In this document: positions 36,919 through 45,700 of the stretch, in pieces
Layout: each line of letters starts with the position of its first letter
Position numbering within the stretch: position 1 is the first letter of the stretch
From: GWB2-37-7 sp942492835
Lineage (GTDB): Bacteria; Bacillota; Clostridia; Lutisporales; Lutisporaceae
Direction: 5' to 3'
Length of the DNA: 64,000 bases
Assembly: GCA_942492835.1 (NCBI GenBank)
Contig: OW818645.1
Coordinates: 1,302,001 to 1,366,000, forward strand
Notes under the pieces: model-generated
Seen by the model: the letters and a program-made list of their open reading frames with translations, nothing else
Database searches by the model: none
What the model was told of the DNA's origin: nothing
Position numbers and translations under genes: made by a program

Positions 36919-37056
36919 TTAATACCTTTGTGGCGGTTCTAAACCGTCCTTTAGAACTGAAACAATAAACGCTTGTCTGTTAATTGCATAGTCAATAGCT
37001 TTACTATCAACTTGATATTTTCTGTTTAAGTCTTTAACAGAATCATCTATTTGCAT
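36919..37056 (-). CDS. Possible 45-residue protein, unknown
   Basis: The frame reads MQIDDSVKDLNRKYQVDSKA then IDYAINRQAFIVSVLKDGLE, ending PPQRY. The amino-acid pattern (amphipathic helices, ordinary composition) looks protein-like. The ribosome site is weak (AAGTTGA) and no family is recognised. It could be a small protein or the tail of a decayed gene. The 344 bases between it and ligA (37057-37400) show nothing recognisable. Confidence 0.4.
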   Translation of the reverse strand: MQIDDSVKDLNRKYQVDSKAIDYAINRQAFIVSVLKDGLEPPQRY

Positions 37057-37400
37057 ATCGTCAACTTCTTACGTGTTAATAACTGATTTATTATTAATAT
37101 TAGTTTACATAATAGTTATAATAAATAAAGAATAGTTTTAAAAATTAATTACAAAATACATTATAACATTAATGGTATTATATTTTCAATAATTTATATT
37201 GTTAAAATTGTTAAAAAACTTTTATTATTTATACACTAATTAGATTTATATCAATCCTTCTCTTTATTAAATCATAAAATTCATTTTTATACAATATATC
37301 AAATCAGAATAAATATTCACAAAACAATCATTAATAATATATAAGCTGTTCGCAATTTTAATACCATTTTTTTGTGATTATGTACGTCACTTTATTATTT

Positions 37401-39398
37401 TTATTCTATCCATCTTTTAAATACTTCTTCATCAATGACTGTTACCCCTAATTCTTGTGCTTTAACAAGCTTTGATCCTGCTTCTTCCCCTGCTAATACA
37501 CAATCTGTCTTCTTACTTACACTAGAGCTTACCTTACCTCCAAAACCTTCGATTAGTTCTTTTGCTTGATCTCGGGTAAAGCTGTTTAATGAACCTGTAA
37601 GTACAAAGGTTTTATCTTTAAATTGTTCCTTTTCAATAATATGTTTTTTTGCGCTTTGAATATTAATTCCCAAATCAACTAATCTATCTATCAGCATTTT
37701 ATTCTGAGTTTGTTGAAAAAACTTAACCGCACTTTCTGCCATTTTTTCACCTATCTCAGGTATTGCATCCAGTCTTTCAACATTTGCGCAAGATAGTTCA
37801 TAAATATCATTGAAGTTTTGTGCCAAAAGCTTTGATGCTCTTTGTCCAATCATCCTTATGCCCAATGCAAATATTAAACGTTCCAGTGGGTTTTGCTTTG
37901 AGGCTTCTATTGCTTCTATAAGATTAGTTACAGACTTTTCTCCCATTCGTTCTAAATCTGCTAGTTCTGATATTTTATCCTTCAATGTATATATATCTGC
38001 TGCATCCTTTATAAAGCCTTTTTCCATAAGCATTGTTATTATTTGAGGTCCCATGCCGTCTATATTCATAGCATCTCTTGATACGAAGTGAAATAGAGAT
38101 CTTCTTATTTGTGCAGGACAAGACATGTTTACACACTTAGTAGCAGCTTCACCTTGCTCTCTCACAGCTTCAGAACCACATACAGGGCAATACTTCGGCA
38201 TTTCAAAAATTATTTCATTACCATTTCTTTCTTCCTTTACAACTTCTACAACCTCCGGTATAACATCACCAGCCTTTTGTATTATTACAGTATCGCCTAT
38301 TCTTATGTCTTTTTCCTTTATATTATCCTCATTGTGCAAAGTAGCTCTACTAATTATTGATCCTGCCAATCTCACAGGTTCAAACTCGGCAGTTGGTGTT
38401 ATAGCTCCTGTCCTTCCTACCTGAACAACAATATCTTTTACCTTTGTCCGCTTCTTTTCAGGAGGAAACTTATAAGCTACTGACCATCTGGGAGATTTGC
38501 TAGTATAGCCTAAAGCTTCTCTTTGATCCAAATTATTTACCTTAATTACCAAGCCGTCTATTTCAAAAGGCAGCTCACCTCTTTTATCTGCCCATTGCTT
38601 ACATTGTTGTATTATATCATCAGCTGTTTTACAAAGTATTAAATAAGGGCTTACTTTGAAGCCTAGTGCTTTTAAATATTCCAGAGACTCATAGTGAGAA
38701 TCAAAAACCTTTTCTTCTATAGTCTCAAGACTGAAAACAAATATGTCTAAAGACCTCTCGGCAGTAACTTTGGTATCCAGCTGTCTCATTGAACCTGCAG
38801 CAGCATTTCTCGGATTTGCAAATAGGGGTTCTTCAAGTTCTTCTCTTCTTATGTTCAGTTCTTCAAAAGCCTTTTTGGGCATATATACTTCCCCTCTTAC
38901 CTCTAAAGTTAACTTTTCAGGTAGAGAAAGTGGAATAGCTTTCACTGTTTTCAAATTCGCTGTTACGTCTTCTCCTCTTATACCATCGCCGCGAGTAGCT
39001 CCTTGTACAAAAATTCCTTCTTCATAGTTAAGTACAACTGTAAGTCCGTCAATTTTTAGCTCTAATATATATTCAACATCCTGATTCAATGCCTTACGTA
39101 TTCTGTTGTCAAAATCTCTTATGTCATTTTCAGTAAACACATTGCTAAGACTAAGCTTAGGTGTATTGTGTACGACCTCAGAAAAGCCCTTTAGTACCTC
39201 ACCACCTACACGTTGTGTGGGAGATTCAGGCAATTTTAGCTCTGGAAAGTGCTCCTCCAGCTCCATTAGCTCTCTTATGAGCTTATCATATTCATAATCA
39301 CTTATTTGCGGATTATCTAGAACATAATAGTCATGATTGTGTTTATTGATTTCTTTTGTTAGTTCCTGTATTCTCTGCTTAGACATTTCAAAATTCAT
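37401..39398 (-). CDS. ligA: NAD-dependent DNA ligase LigA
   Basis: A 665-residue replication and repair ligase, full length for the family. It has the N-terminal Ia domain (NHDYYVLDNPQISDYEYDKL, NAD binding), adenylation Lys115 in LELKIDGL, the OB fold, a four-Cys zinc finger (CPVCGSE ... CVNMSCPAQ), helix-hairpin-helix repeats, and a C-terminal BRCT domain (DKTFVLTGSLNSFTRDQAKE). AAAGGGGCAGAAAGA precedes the ATG. It follows pcrA by 31 bases, so the two are probably one operon. Confidence 0.97.
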   Translation of the reverse strand: MNFEMSKQRIQELTKEINKHNHDYYVLDNPQISDYEYDKLIRELMELEEHFPELKLPESPTQRVGGEVLKGFSEVVHNTPKLSLSNVFTENDIRDFDNRIRKALNQDVEYILELKIDGLTVVLNYEEGIFVQGATRGDGIRGEDVTANLKTVKAIPLSLPEKLTLEVRGEVYMPKKAFEELNIRREELEEPLFANPRNAAAGSMRQLDTKVTAERSLDIFVFSLETIEEKVFDSHYESLEYLKALGFKVSPYLILCKTADDIIQQCKQWADKRGELPFEIDGLVIKVNNLDQREALGYTSKSPRWSVAYKFPPEKKRTKVKDIVVQVGRTGAITPTAEFEPVRLAGSIISRATLHNEDNIKEKDIRIGDTVIIQKAGDVIPEVVEVVKEERNGNEIIFEMPKYCPVCGSEAVREQGEAATKCVNMSCPAQIRRSLFHFVSRDAMNIDGMGPQIITMLMEKGFIKDAADIYTLKDKISELADLERMGEKSVTNLIEAIEASKQNPLERLIFALGIRMIGQRASKLLAQNFNDIYELSCANVERLDAIPEIGEKMAESAVKFFQQTQNKMLIDRLVDLGINIQSAKKHIIEKEQFKDKTFVLTGSLNSFTRDQAKELIEGFGGKVSSSVSKKTDCVLAGEEAGSKLVKAQELGVTVIDEEVFKRWIE

Positions 39399-39429
39399 TC
39401 TTTCTGCCCCTTTTTTTATATTTATATTG

Positions 39430-41355
39430 TTATACCTTTATAATCAATTCCTTTGGTATTTCCTTTATAAATTGAGAAGCTATATTATAAGTAGTATTAC
39501 CATACAGGGTTCTTTCAAATGCTGATGTCAAATATAAACATTCTCTAGCCCTTGTTATACCTACATACATTAATCTTCGTTCTTCCTCCATCTGATGTTC
39601 TTCAAAGTATGATCGTGAACTAGGAAAAACTCCTTCCTCCATACCTGACATAAACACCACTGGATATTCCAATCCCTTGGCACTGTGCAGTGTCATTAAC
39701 ACTACAGCTTCTACTTCATTTTCCAAGTTATCCAAATCAGACATAAGTGCCATTTGCTCTAAAAACTGCTGTAGGTTAGCTTCTGGATTCTTGCCTTCAA
39801 AATCCATTGTAGCAGACAACAGTTCTCTTATATTTTCTACTCTGGTCAGAGAGTCTTCGTCACCCTCTTTTTGAAGTGAATCAATATAGCCAGACTTATC
39901 AAGAAGCTCCCTTAGTACTTCTGAAGGCATCTTAACCTCTGCAGCTGCCATAAGCCCTGAAATCAGCTTTACAAATTCCTTTATATTGCTTACTGCCTTT
40001 TTACTCAAACCCGATATAGAATCTACCTCCATTAGCGCCCCAAAAAGCGAATCATTGCTTGCACGAGCGTAATTTTCTATAGCCGCTAAAGATGTATTTC
40101 CAATACCTCTTTTGGGTATGTTTATTACTCTTTTTAGACTGATATCTTCATATGGGTTTTGTATAAGTCTTAAATACCCAATTACATCCTTAACTTCTTT
40201 TCTATCATAGAACTTAAAGCCTCCTATAATTTTATAGGGAATTCCACTAGACATAAAAGCTTCTTCTATAACACGAGACTGTGCATTAGTTCTATATAGT
40301 ACTGAAAATTCATTTAGCTTTTTACCATTAGTAGCTTCCATACGTTTTATTTCTGAGGCTATAAAATTAGCTTCACCCCATTCATCTAAAGCATTATAAA
40401 ATAAAATAGAGCCGCCAACTTCGTTCTCTGTCCACAGTTTTTTGCTTTTCCGTCCAAAATTATTCTTAATTACTGCATTTGCTGCATCTAGTATCGTTTG
40501 TGTTGAACGATAGTTCTGCTCAAGCTTAATTACCTTAGCACTCGGAAAATCCTTCTCAAAATTTAGTATATTGCCTATATCTGCACCTCTCCAGCTATAG
40601 ATGCTCTGATCATCATCACCAACAACGCATAGGTTCTTATGCTTTCTTGCTAGAAAGCTTACAAGCTTGTATTGGCAATAGTTGGTATCTTGATATTCAT
40701 CAATAAGTATATATTTAAACTTGTTTTGATAATACTCTAAAATATCAGGATTGTTAGCTAACAGTTCAACAGTCTTAAAAAGTATATCATCAAAATCTAG
40801 TGCATTATTCTTTTTTAGTTTTTTCTGATACATGGTATATATATCCGACATCTTTCTAAGCCTAATATCCTGCATGCTTTTTTGAGCAAATCTTGCTGGA
40901 TCCTCCAACATGTTTTTTGCATTTGAAATTGTTGCAGAAACGGACTTAAAAGGAAAGTTCTTCTCATTTAGATTTAATTCTTTCAAGCATTCTTTAACAA
41001 CGGCTTCTTGATCCTTTGTATCAAATATTACAAAGTTTTTCTTGTAGTCACTTAGTCTTTCTATGTCTTTTCTAAGAATTCTTGCACATGCTGCATGGAA
41101 GGTACAAATCCACATATCCTTGGTACTTCCTATAAGGTCTCCTACTCTAGCCCTCATTTCCTTTGCAGCCTTGTTAGTAAAAGTAATAGCTAGTATGTTC
41201 CAAGGATTTACGCCATTTTCCTCAATCATATATGCAATTCTATGTGTCAAAACTCTTGTTTTTCCAGATCCTGCCCCAGCTAAAATCAGTAGCGGTCCTT
41301 CAGTATGAAGAACTGCATCTTTTTGCTCGGGATTTAGCATTTCTAAGTAATCCAT
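39430..41355 (-). CDS. pcrA: ATP-dependent DNA helicase PcrA/UvrD family
   Basis: A 641-residue superfamily 1A 3'-5' helicase. Motif Ia/Walker A is LAGAGSGKTRVLTHRIAYM, motif II is ILIDEYQDTN, motif III GDDDQSIYSWRGA, motif IV LEQNYRS, motif VI YVGITRARECLYL. It is about 100 residues shorter than Bacillus PcrA and ends at PKELIIKV. It therefore lacks the C-terminal Tudor-like, RNA-polymerase-contacting region. GGAGGTACAA precedes the ATG. Cotranscribed with ligA. Confidence 0.93.
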   Translation of the reverse strand: MDYLEMLNPEQKDAVLHTEGPLLILAGAGSGKTRVLTHRIAYMIEENGVNPWNILAITFTNKAAKEMRARVGDLIGSTKDMWICTFHAACARILRKDIERLSDYKKNFVIFDTKDQEAVVKECLKELNLNEKNFPFKSVSATISNAKNMLEDPARFAQKSMQDIRLRKMSDIYTMYQKKLKKNNALDFDDILFKTVELLANNPDILEYYQNKFKYILIDEYQDTNYCQYKLVSFLARKHKNLCVVGDDDQSIYSWRGADIGNILNFEKDFPSAKVIKLEQNYRSTQTILDAANAVIKNNFGRKSKKLWTENEVGGSILFYNALDEWGEANFIASEIKRMEATNGKKLNEFSVLYRTNAQSRVIEEAFMSSGIPYKIIGGFKFYDRKEVKDVIGYLRLIQNPYEDISLKRVINIPKRGIGNTSLAAIENYARASNDSLFGALMEVDSISGLSKKAVSNIKEFVKLISGLMAAAEVKMPSEVLRELLDKSGYIDSLQKEGDEDSLTRVENIRELLSATMDFEGKNPEANLQQFLEQMALMSDLDNLENEVEAVVLMTLHSAKGLEYPVVFMSGMEEGVFPSSRSYFEEHQMEEERRLMYVGITRARECLYLTSAFERTLYGNTTYNIASQFIKEIPKELIIKV

Positions 41356-41455
41356 TTGTACCTCCGATTTTCTTGGGACTAATTGTTTTTCCTATATTAT
41401 ATTTTATATCAACTGCTAATTGTATTCAATTATATTGAAAATGTTTTCACAATAT

Positions 41456-41518
41456 AAAAAGCTTTTTAGCTAAAATTCACAGATTTTTGATTCTTTGAAT
41501 TTTAGCCTAAAGCTTTTT
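41456..41518 (-). terminator. Terminator of purB
   Basis: A long imperfect stem, AAAAAGCTTT..CTAAAATTC and its complement, with T on the minus strand. Located between purB and pcrA. Confidence 0.75.
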
Positions 41519-41543
41519 AAAACAAACTATTGATTATCAAATT

Positions 41544-42905
41544 TTAGTCGTTAATGTGTCTTACTAACTCTGGTGCTATACCAATATATTTTGCTGGAGT
41601 TAAAGCCATTAGATTCTGTTTATCTTCTTCTGGCAATTCTAAGCTTTCTATAAACTTACTGATATCTTCTCTATTTACTTTCTTTCCACGAGTCAATTCT
41701 TTAAGCTTTTCATAAGGCTTATCATAACCGCATTTTCTCATTACTGTTTGAATTGGCTCAGCTAGTACTTCCCAAGAATTATCAAGATCTCTGTCAATTT
41801 CTTTCTGATTAATAGAAAGTTGTGCTAATCCTATCTGAGTGTAGTGTATTGATAAATATGAGTAGGCTATTCCTAAACCAATATTTCTTTGAGCAGATGA
41901 GTCACTCAAGTCACGCTGTAATCTTGAAACTGCAAGTTTATCAGCTAAATGACCCAATATTGAATTACTTAAGCCAATGTTTGCTTCAGATGTTTCAAAA
42001 TTTATAGGATTTATCTTATGTGGCATTGTCGATGAACCTACTTGACCTTCTATCGGATTTTGCTTAAAATACTCCATTGAAATATATAACCACATGTCTC
42101 TATTAAAATCCATTAGAATGTTGTTAAATCTAGTGATCACATGGAAACATTCAGCCATATAATCATGAGATTCAATCTGTGTGGTCAAAGGATTATATGT
42201 AATGCCAAGGTCTTCAACAAAATTTTGTGCTATTTCCTCCCATGGTAAATCTGGATAGGAAATCTTCTGAGCATTAAAGTTTCCAACAACACCATTGAAT
42301 TTTCCTAAATACTCGTTATTTTTTGCTTGTTTAAGCTGTCGCTTCCATCTGTATACAAATATCGCCAGTTCCTTACCAATTGTTGTTGGTGTAGCAGGCT
42401 GTCCATGGGTATGAGACAATATTGAGATGTCTTTGTACTTCTCTGCCAATTCACCAACTATTTGAGCTAGAGCTTCTGCTTTTGGAAGCCATACATTTTC
42501 TATACCATGCTTTAACATCAATGCATAAGAAAGATTGTTTATGTCTTCTGAAGTACATCCAAAATGTACAAATTCCATGACATCAACTAAAGTTGTATCT
42601 TGAAGAACAGATTTGATATAGTATTCTACTGCTTTAACATCATGGTTTGTCGTTCTTTCTATTTCTTTAATTTTTGTTGCGGAAATATCGTCAAAGTTAT
42701 TAATTAAGCTCATGAGTAAGTCTATTTCATCACTTGTAAAGCTACGAACTTCTTTAAAATATGGAATTGACGACATCCTCAAGAGCCATCTTACTTCTAT
42801 CTCTACTCTATACTTTAAAAGTGCCCATTCAGAAAAATACTCATTTAATTTATTTGTTACTTTTCCGTAACGCGAATCTATTGGTGATAATAATTTTATC
42901 ATCAT
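41544..42905 (-). CDS. purB: Adenylosuccinate lyase
   Basis: A 453-residue enzyme of the fumarase/aspartase superfamily acting twice in purine synthesis (SAICAR to AICAR; adenylosuccinate to AMP). The signature is GSSTMPHKINPINFE, and the catalytic His regions are HTHGQPATPTTIG and TTNHDVKAVEYY. Length and sequence fit the long PurB type. The start is at or next to 42905. An upstream in-frame TTG overlaps the ribosome-site region. It lies apart from the purL-H cluster. Confidence 0.96.
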   Translation of the reverse strand: MMIKLLSPIDSRYGKVTNKLNEYFSEWALLKYRVEIEVRWLLRMSSIPYFKEVRSFTSDEIDLLMSLINNFDDISATKIKEIERTTNHDVKAVEYYIKSVLQDTTLVDVMEFVHFGCTSEDINNLSYALMLKHGIENVWLPKAEALAQIVGELAEKYKDISILSHTHGQPATPTTIGKELAIFVYRWKRQLKQAKNNEYLGKFNGVVGNFNAQKISYPDLPWEEIAQNFVEDLGITYNPLTTQIESHDYMAECFHVITRFNNILMDFNRDMWLYISMEYFKQNPIEGQVGSSTMPHKINPINFETSEANIGLSNSILGHLADKLAVSRLQRDLSDSSAQRNIGLGIAYSYLSIHYTQIGLAQLSINQKEIDRDLDNSWEVLAEPIQTVMRKCGYDKPYEKLKELTRGKKVNREDISKFIESLELPEEDKQNLMALTPAKYIGIAPELVRHIND

Positions 42906-43082
42906 AGCATTTCCCAACCTTTCATATAATTCTTAAGCTATGCTTAGTAGTCAATATATTATAACATGTATACTTTTCCTTTTCCATTATATTGACAACA
43001 TTATGTTTTACATTTTTTGGGTGAATATATTCTTCAGTTATACAAAAAATAAATAATAATAAAAGTAAGAATGGAGATTGAT

Positions 43083-43244
43083 ATGAAAGATAGAAACAGT
43101 AAAATTCCTAATGTTATGCCAGATGCAATGATAATACCAATTACAGATACAGAGTTGATTATAGCAAAATTGAAGTATACTGGTAGAATGAATAAACATT
43201 CCTTATTAAATCAAAACTTTGAGAAAAAAGGTAAAGAGGTGTAG
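43083..43244 (+). CDS. Small hypothetical protein (53 aa)
   Basis: The frame begins MKDRNSKIPNVMPDAMIIPI and ends NFEKKGKEV. GGAGA lies before the ATG. The stop is two bases before the next ATG, and its end contains that gene's GAGGTG site, so both form a two-gene unit. No family recognised. Confidence 0.6.
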   Translation: MKDRNSKIPNVMPDAMIIPITDTELIIAKLKYTGRMNKHSLLNQNFEKKGKEV

Positions 43245-43246
43245 TC

Positions 43247-43429
43247 ATGAAAATTATTGATGATACCTATAATGGAGCAAAATATCCAATAATAGAACGT
43301 GATTATAATGCATATTACTTTCCTGATAATTATGATCCTGATAATATAGAACAGCAAGCAGAGGGAATAGTAGATGCTATAGAGAATCACTTCCAGACTA
43401 AGATATATACCAATGTTGATCCAGAATAA
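43247..43429 (+). CDS. Small acidic hypothetical protein (60 aa)
   Basis: A 60-residue acidic, Tyr/Asp-rich protein (YPIIERDYNAYYFPDNYDPD) ending NVDPE. Its ribosome site (AAAGAGGTG) is inside the previous frame. A terminator follows directly. Family not recognised. A conserved small clostridial or spore-related protein is possible, but that is a guess. Confidence 0.65.
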   Translation: MKIIDDTYNGAKYPIIERDYNAYYFPDNYDPDNIEQQAEGIVDAIENHFQTKIYTNVDPE

Positions 43430-43431
43430 AT

Positions 43432-43447
43432 GGGAGCTCTTGCTCCC
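43432..43447 (+). terminator. Terminator after the small-gene pair
   Basis: GGGAGC-tctt-GCTCCC then TTATTTCT on the plus strand, between convergent genes. Confidence 0.75.
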
Positions 43448-43453
43448 TTATTT

Positions 43454-44488
43454 CTAAAAAATATTAGATTTAAGTAGTTCTTCTACTATGTCTACAATGT
43501 CAGGATCAAACTGTGTGCCACTGTTTTTTTTCAATTCAAGTAGTGCATCACTTTTGGAAATCGTCTTTTTATAGGTTCTCTCTGAGGTCATTGCATCATA
43601 TGCATCAACCACTCCTATAATAGCAGGAACAAGCGGAAGCTTATCTATATCCATGTTATTAGGATAGCCTTTTAAATCGTATCTTTTGTGGTGAAGCAGC
43701 GTTCCCATAATTACATTTTCTGAAACTCTAAGAGGCTTAAGAATCTTAATTCCTATTTCCGGATGTTGTTTTATAGAATTAAATTCTAGTTCAGTTAAGA
43801 CATTTGGTTTAGTGAGCAGATTGTCACTTATACCTATTTTACCGACATCATGTACAAGTCCTGTGATTTCCAGTTCATCTATCTCCTCTTCATTCAAATT
43901 CAAATATCTACCTATAGTTTTGGAGTAATCAGCGACTCTCCTCGAGTGTCCCTGTGTATAAACATCCTTTGCTTCTATTGCATTTACCAAGGACTTAACA
44001 GTACATAAGTACTGCTCATGCAATTGCTGTCTAAATAGTACCTTGTCAACAGTAGTAGAAAATACTTGTGCGATAGATTCTAAAAGTTCTATTCCTTTTA
44101 AATCCAACTTTTCCTTAAAGCAAAACATTAGAAGAAAAGAGGGTTGAAAACTTTTTATTGGTACATAATATACAAAATTTGAAGGCTTGATATCAATATA
44201 ATTTGTTTGTTGCTTTTGCATTGTAGCTTCAGCTAAGTAATAAGTGTTTTTTAGAAATTCTTTAATATGAGGATTACTTTGTTTTTTATAATCATTGATT
44301 AAACTAAAGGTTCCAGATGTGCTTATTTCAAATACTCCGCAAGTACTGCAGTCTAAAGCTTCACTTACTAATTTAAGTGGCTCTTTAAATAAAACCTCTA
44401 TAGTATCGCTTTTTTGACTTGCGATTTCTTTGCATAAATCTCTTACTATGTCTAATCCATTGTTAAAAATAAAGCTCTTCATACTCAC
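43454..44488 (-). CDS. HD-GYP domain protein with N-terminal GAF-like domain
   Basis: A 344-residue protein. Residues about 30-160 resemble a GAF sensor domain. Residues about 165-340 form an HD-GYP domain (GHSRRVADYSKTIG, HDVGKIGISDNLLTK, LHHKRYDLKGYP, GVVDAYDAMTSERTYK). HD-GYP proteins hydrolyse cyclic di-GMP. The usual HHExxDGxGYP reads HHKRYDLKGYP here: the Glu metal ligand is Lys and the Asp-Gly is Asp-Leu, so activity may be altered. The start is GTG with AGGGGTG before it, or the next ATG. Confidence 0.88.
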   Translation of the reverse strand: MSMKSFIFNNGLDIVRDLCKEIASQKSDTIEVLFKEPLKLVSEALDCSTCGVFEISTSGTFSLINDYKKQSNPHIKEFLKNTYYLAEATMQKQQTNYIDIKPSNFVYYVPIKSFQPSFLLMFCFKEKLDLKGIELLESIAQVFSTTVDKVLFRQQLHEQYLCTVKSLVNAIEAKDVYTQGHSRRVADYSKTIGRYLNLNEEEIDELEITGLVHDVGKIGISDNLLTKPNVLTELEFNSIKQHPEIGIKILKPLRVSENVIMGTLLHHKRYDLKGYPNNMDIDKLPLVPAIIGVVDAYDAMTSERTYKKTISKSDALLELKKNSGTQFDPDIVDIVEELLKSNIF

Positions 44489-44761
44489 TCTTACACCCCT
44501 CGCTACTATTTATTAACTATGACTATGTATGTTACACTAAACATTTACATTTATTAAATAGAGAGATATACTTTTTACATTTGTATACTGTACAAATTTC
44601 ATTAATTTGCGTAAAATACATGGAAATTGGTCATATAGTTATGTTAGTGACGAATTGTTTGTTAATATTTTTATACATTTTATACATTAGTATGCATTTA
44701 TTTCATATTAACATATATTGCTATTCTAGTAAACAAAAATGTCATATATGGTAATATTATT

Positions 44762-44806
44762 AGAACCAAAATCAGATATGGATAATTCATGCCTGATTTT
44801 GGTTCT
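44762..44806. terminator. Hairpin downstream of the FeS protein gene
   Basis: AGAACCAAAATCAG / CTGATTTTGGTTCT, a perfect 14-bp stem just past the FeS gene stop. The T-run (GTTTTTT) is on the plus strand, while an A-run precedes it on the minus strand. The rest of the 44489-44811 gap is AT-rich with no gene seen. Confidence 0.6.
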
Positions 44807-44811
44807 GTTTT

Positions 44812-45528
44812 TTAACTTAATCTCTGCGCATCTCCATTCATATCTATTCTCACTTTGTGTAGCTGAATATATTTGCCAGAATTCATTATTGCTTGTTCTG
44901 CTGCTCTTACAATACCTCCACAACATGGCACTTCCATAAATGCTACTGTCACACTCTTAATTTCATTGTTTTTTAAAATTTTGGTAAGCTTCTCTATATA
45001 ATATTGTATATCATCTAGTTTTGGACAACCTACTACTACCTCTTTACCTTTTAACAAATCCAAATGATAATTCGGATAAGCAAATGGCACACAGTCTGCT
45101 GTTATAAGTAAGTCAGCTCCAGAAAAGTATGATGTCTTCTCTGGTACTAGCATTAATTGAACAGGCCAATGTGACAATTGTGACTTTATTTTTACCTCAA
45201 TGTCCTCAGATGATACACTAGCTGAATTTTGATTGTGGTTATTTCTATTTACTTCCATCATTTTGCTTCCTGGACAACCTCCTCCATGCTGAGGAGCATG
45301 CTCTTTTACTGCTGTTTCATCAAATTCGTCAGCTTCTCTTTCAGTTATCTCAATTGCTCCTTGAGGACATTCACCAAGACATGCTCCCAAACCATCACAA
45401 AGATTTTCTGATAAAAGCTTTGCTTTGCCATCTATTATCTTTATAGCACCTTCAGCGCAGGATGGAACACAAATTCCACAACCATTACACTTATCCTCAT
45501 TAATATTAACTATCTTTCTTATTGCCAT
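44812..45528 (-). CDS. 4Fe-4S ferredoxin-like protein with C-terminal Cys-rich domain
   Basis: A 238-residue protein. An N-terminal bacterial ferredoxin pair has motif 1 CNGCGICVPSC (complete). Motif 2 is CDGLGACLGECP, where the second Cys is Leu. It continues with GGGCPGSKM, then a ~130-residue domain with a late CCGG (VPCCGGIVRAA). This type occurs near hybrid-cluster (hcp) genes as an accessory ferredoxin (FrdX-like), which is known from the family rather than seen here. I place the start at 45528, after GGAGG. The 47 residues upstream are an artefact of the open frame. A CRP/FNR-type promoter lies upstream. Confidence 0.88.
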   Translation of the reverse strand: MAIRKIVNINEDKCNGCGICVPSCAEGAIKIIDGKAKLLSENLCDGLGACLGECPQGAIEITEREADEFDETAVKEHAPQHGGGCPGSKMMEVNRNNHNQNSASVSSEDIEVKIKSQLSHWPVQLMLVPEKTSYFSGADLLITADCVPFAYPNYHLDLLKGKEVVVGCPKLDDIQYYIEKLTKILKNNEIKSVTVAFMEVPCCGGIVRAAEQAIMNSGKYIQLHKVRIDMNGDAQRLS

Positions 45529-45588
45529 TCTTACTACCTCCAAATTTAAATTTATATTAAATGTATTATATTGTTCAATCACAATATC

Positions 45589-45631
45589 ATTATAAAGCCT
45601 TTGCGAAGTTCTTGATGTGATTTTTATCACA
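45589..45631 (-). promoter_or_regulatory. CRP/FNR-type class II promoter of the FeS protein gene
   Basis: TGTGA-tttttA-TCACA (45616-45631) is a perfect 5-6-5 CRP/FNR half-site palindrome. On the minus strand a TATAAT (45594-45589) follows after 21 bases. Taking the -10 as -12 to -7, the operator centre falls at -41.5, the class II activator position. A CRP/FNR-family regulator (for example an HcpR or FNR type) is the likely activator. Confidence 0.7.
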
Positions 45632-45657
45632 AAAATAAAAATATTTAAAAATAAAAA

Positions 45658-45678
45658 TGGCAGACACATGGTCTGCCA
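45658..45678 (-). terminator. Terminator of the purine operon
   Basis: TGGCAGAC / GTCTGCCA stem followed on the minus strand by TTTTTATTTTT, just past purH. Confidence 0.9.
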
Positions 45679-45700
45679 CTATTGATTATATCTTTATGCT

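Noticed and set aside
36919..37056. Remnant of a lost oppA gene upstream of oppB
   Set aside because: The encoded residues show no SBP_bac_5 motif, so the oppA idea is not supported. The frame is listed only as a possible small protein.
45529..45669. 47-residue N-terminal extension of the ferredoxin-like protein
   Set aside because: It runs across the promoter and operator region. GGAGG sits right before ATG 45528, matching the family start.
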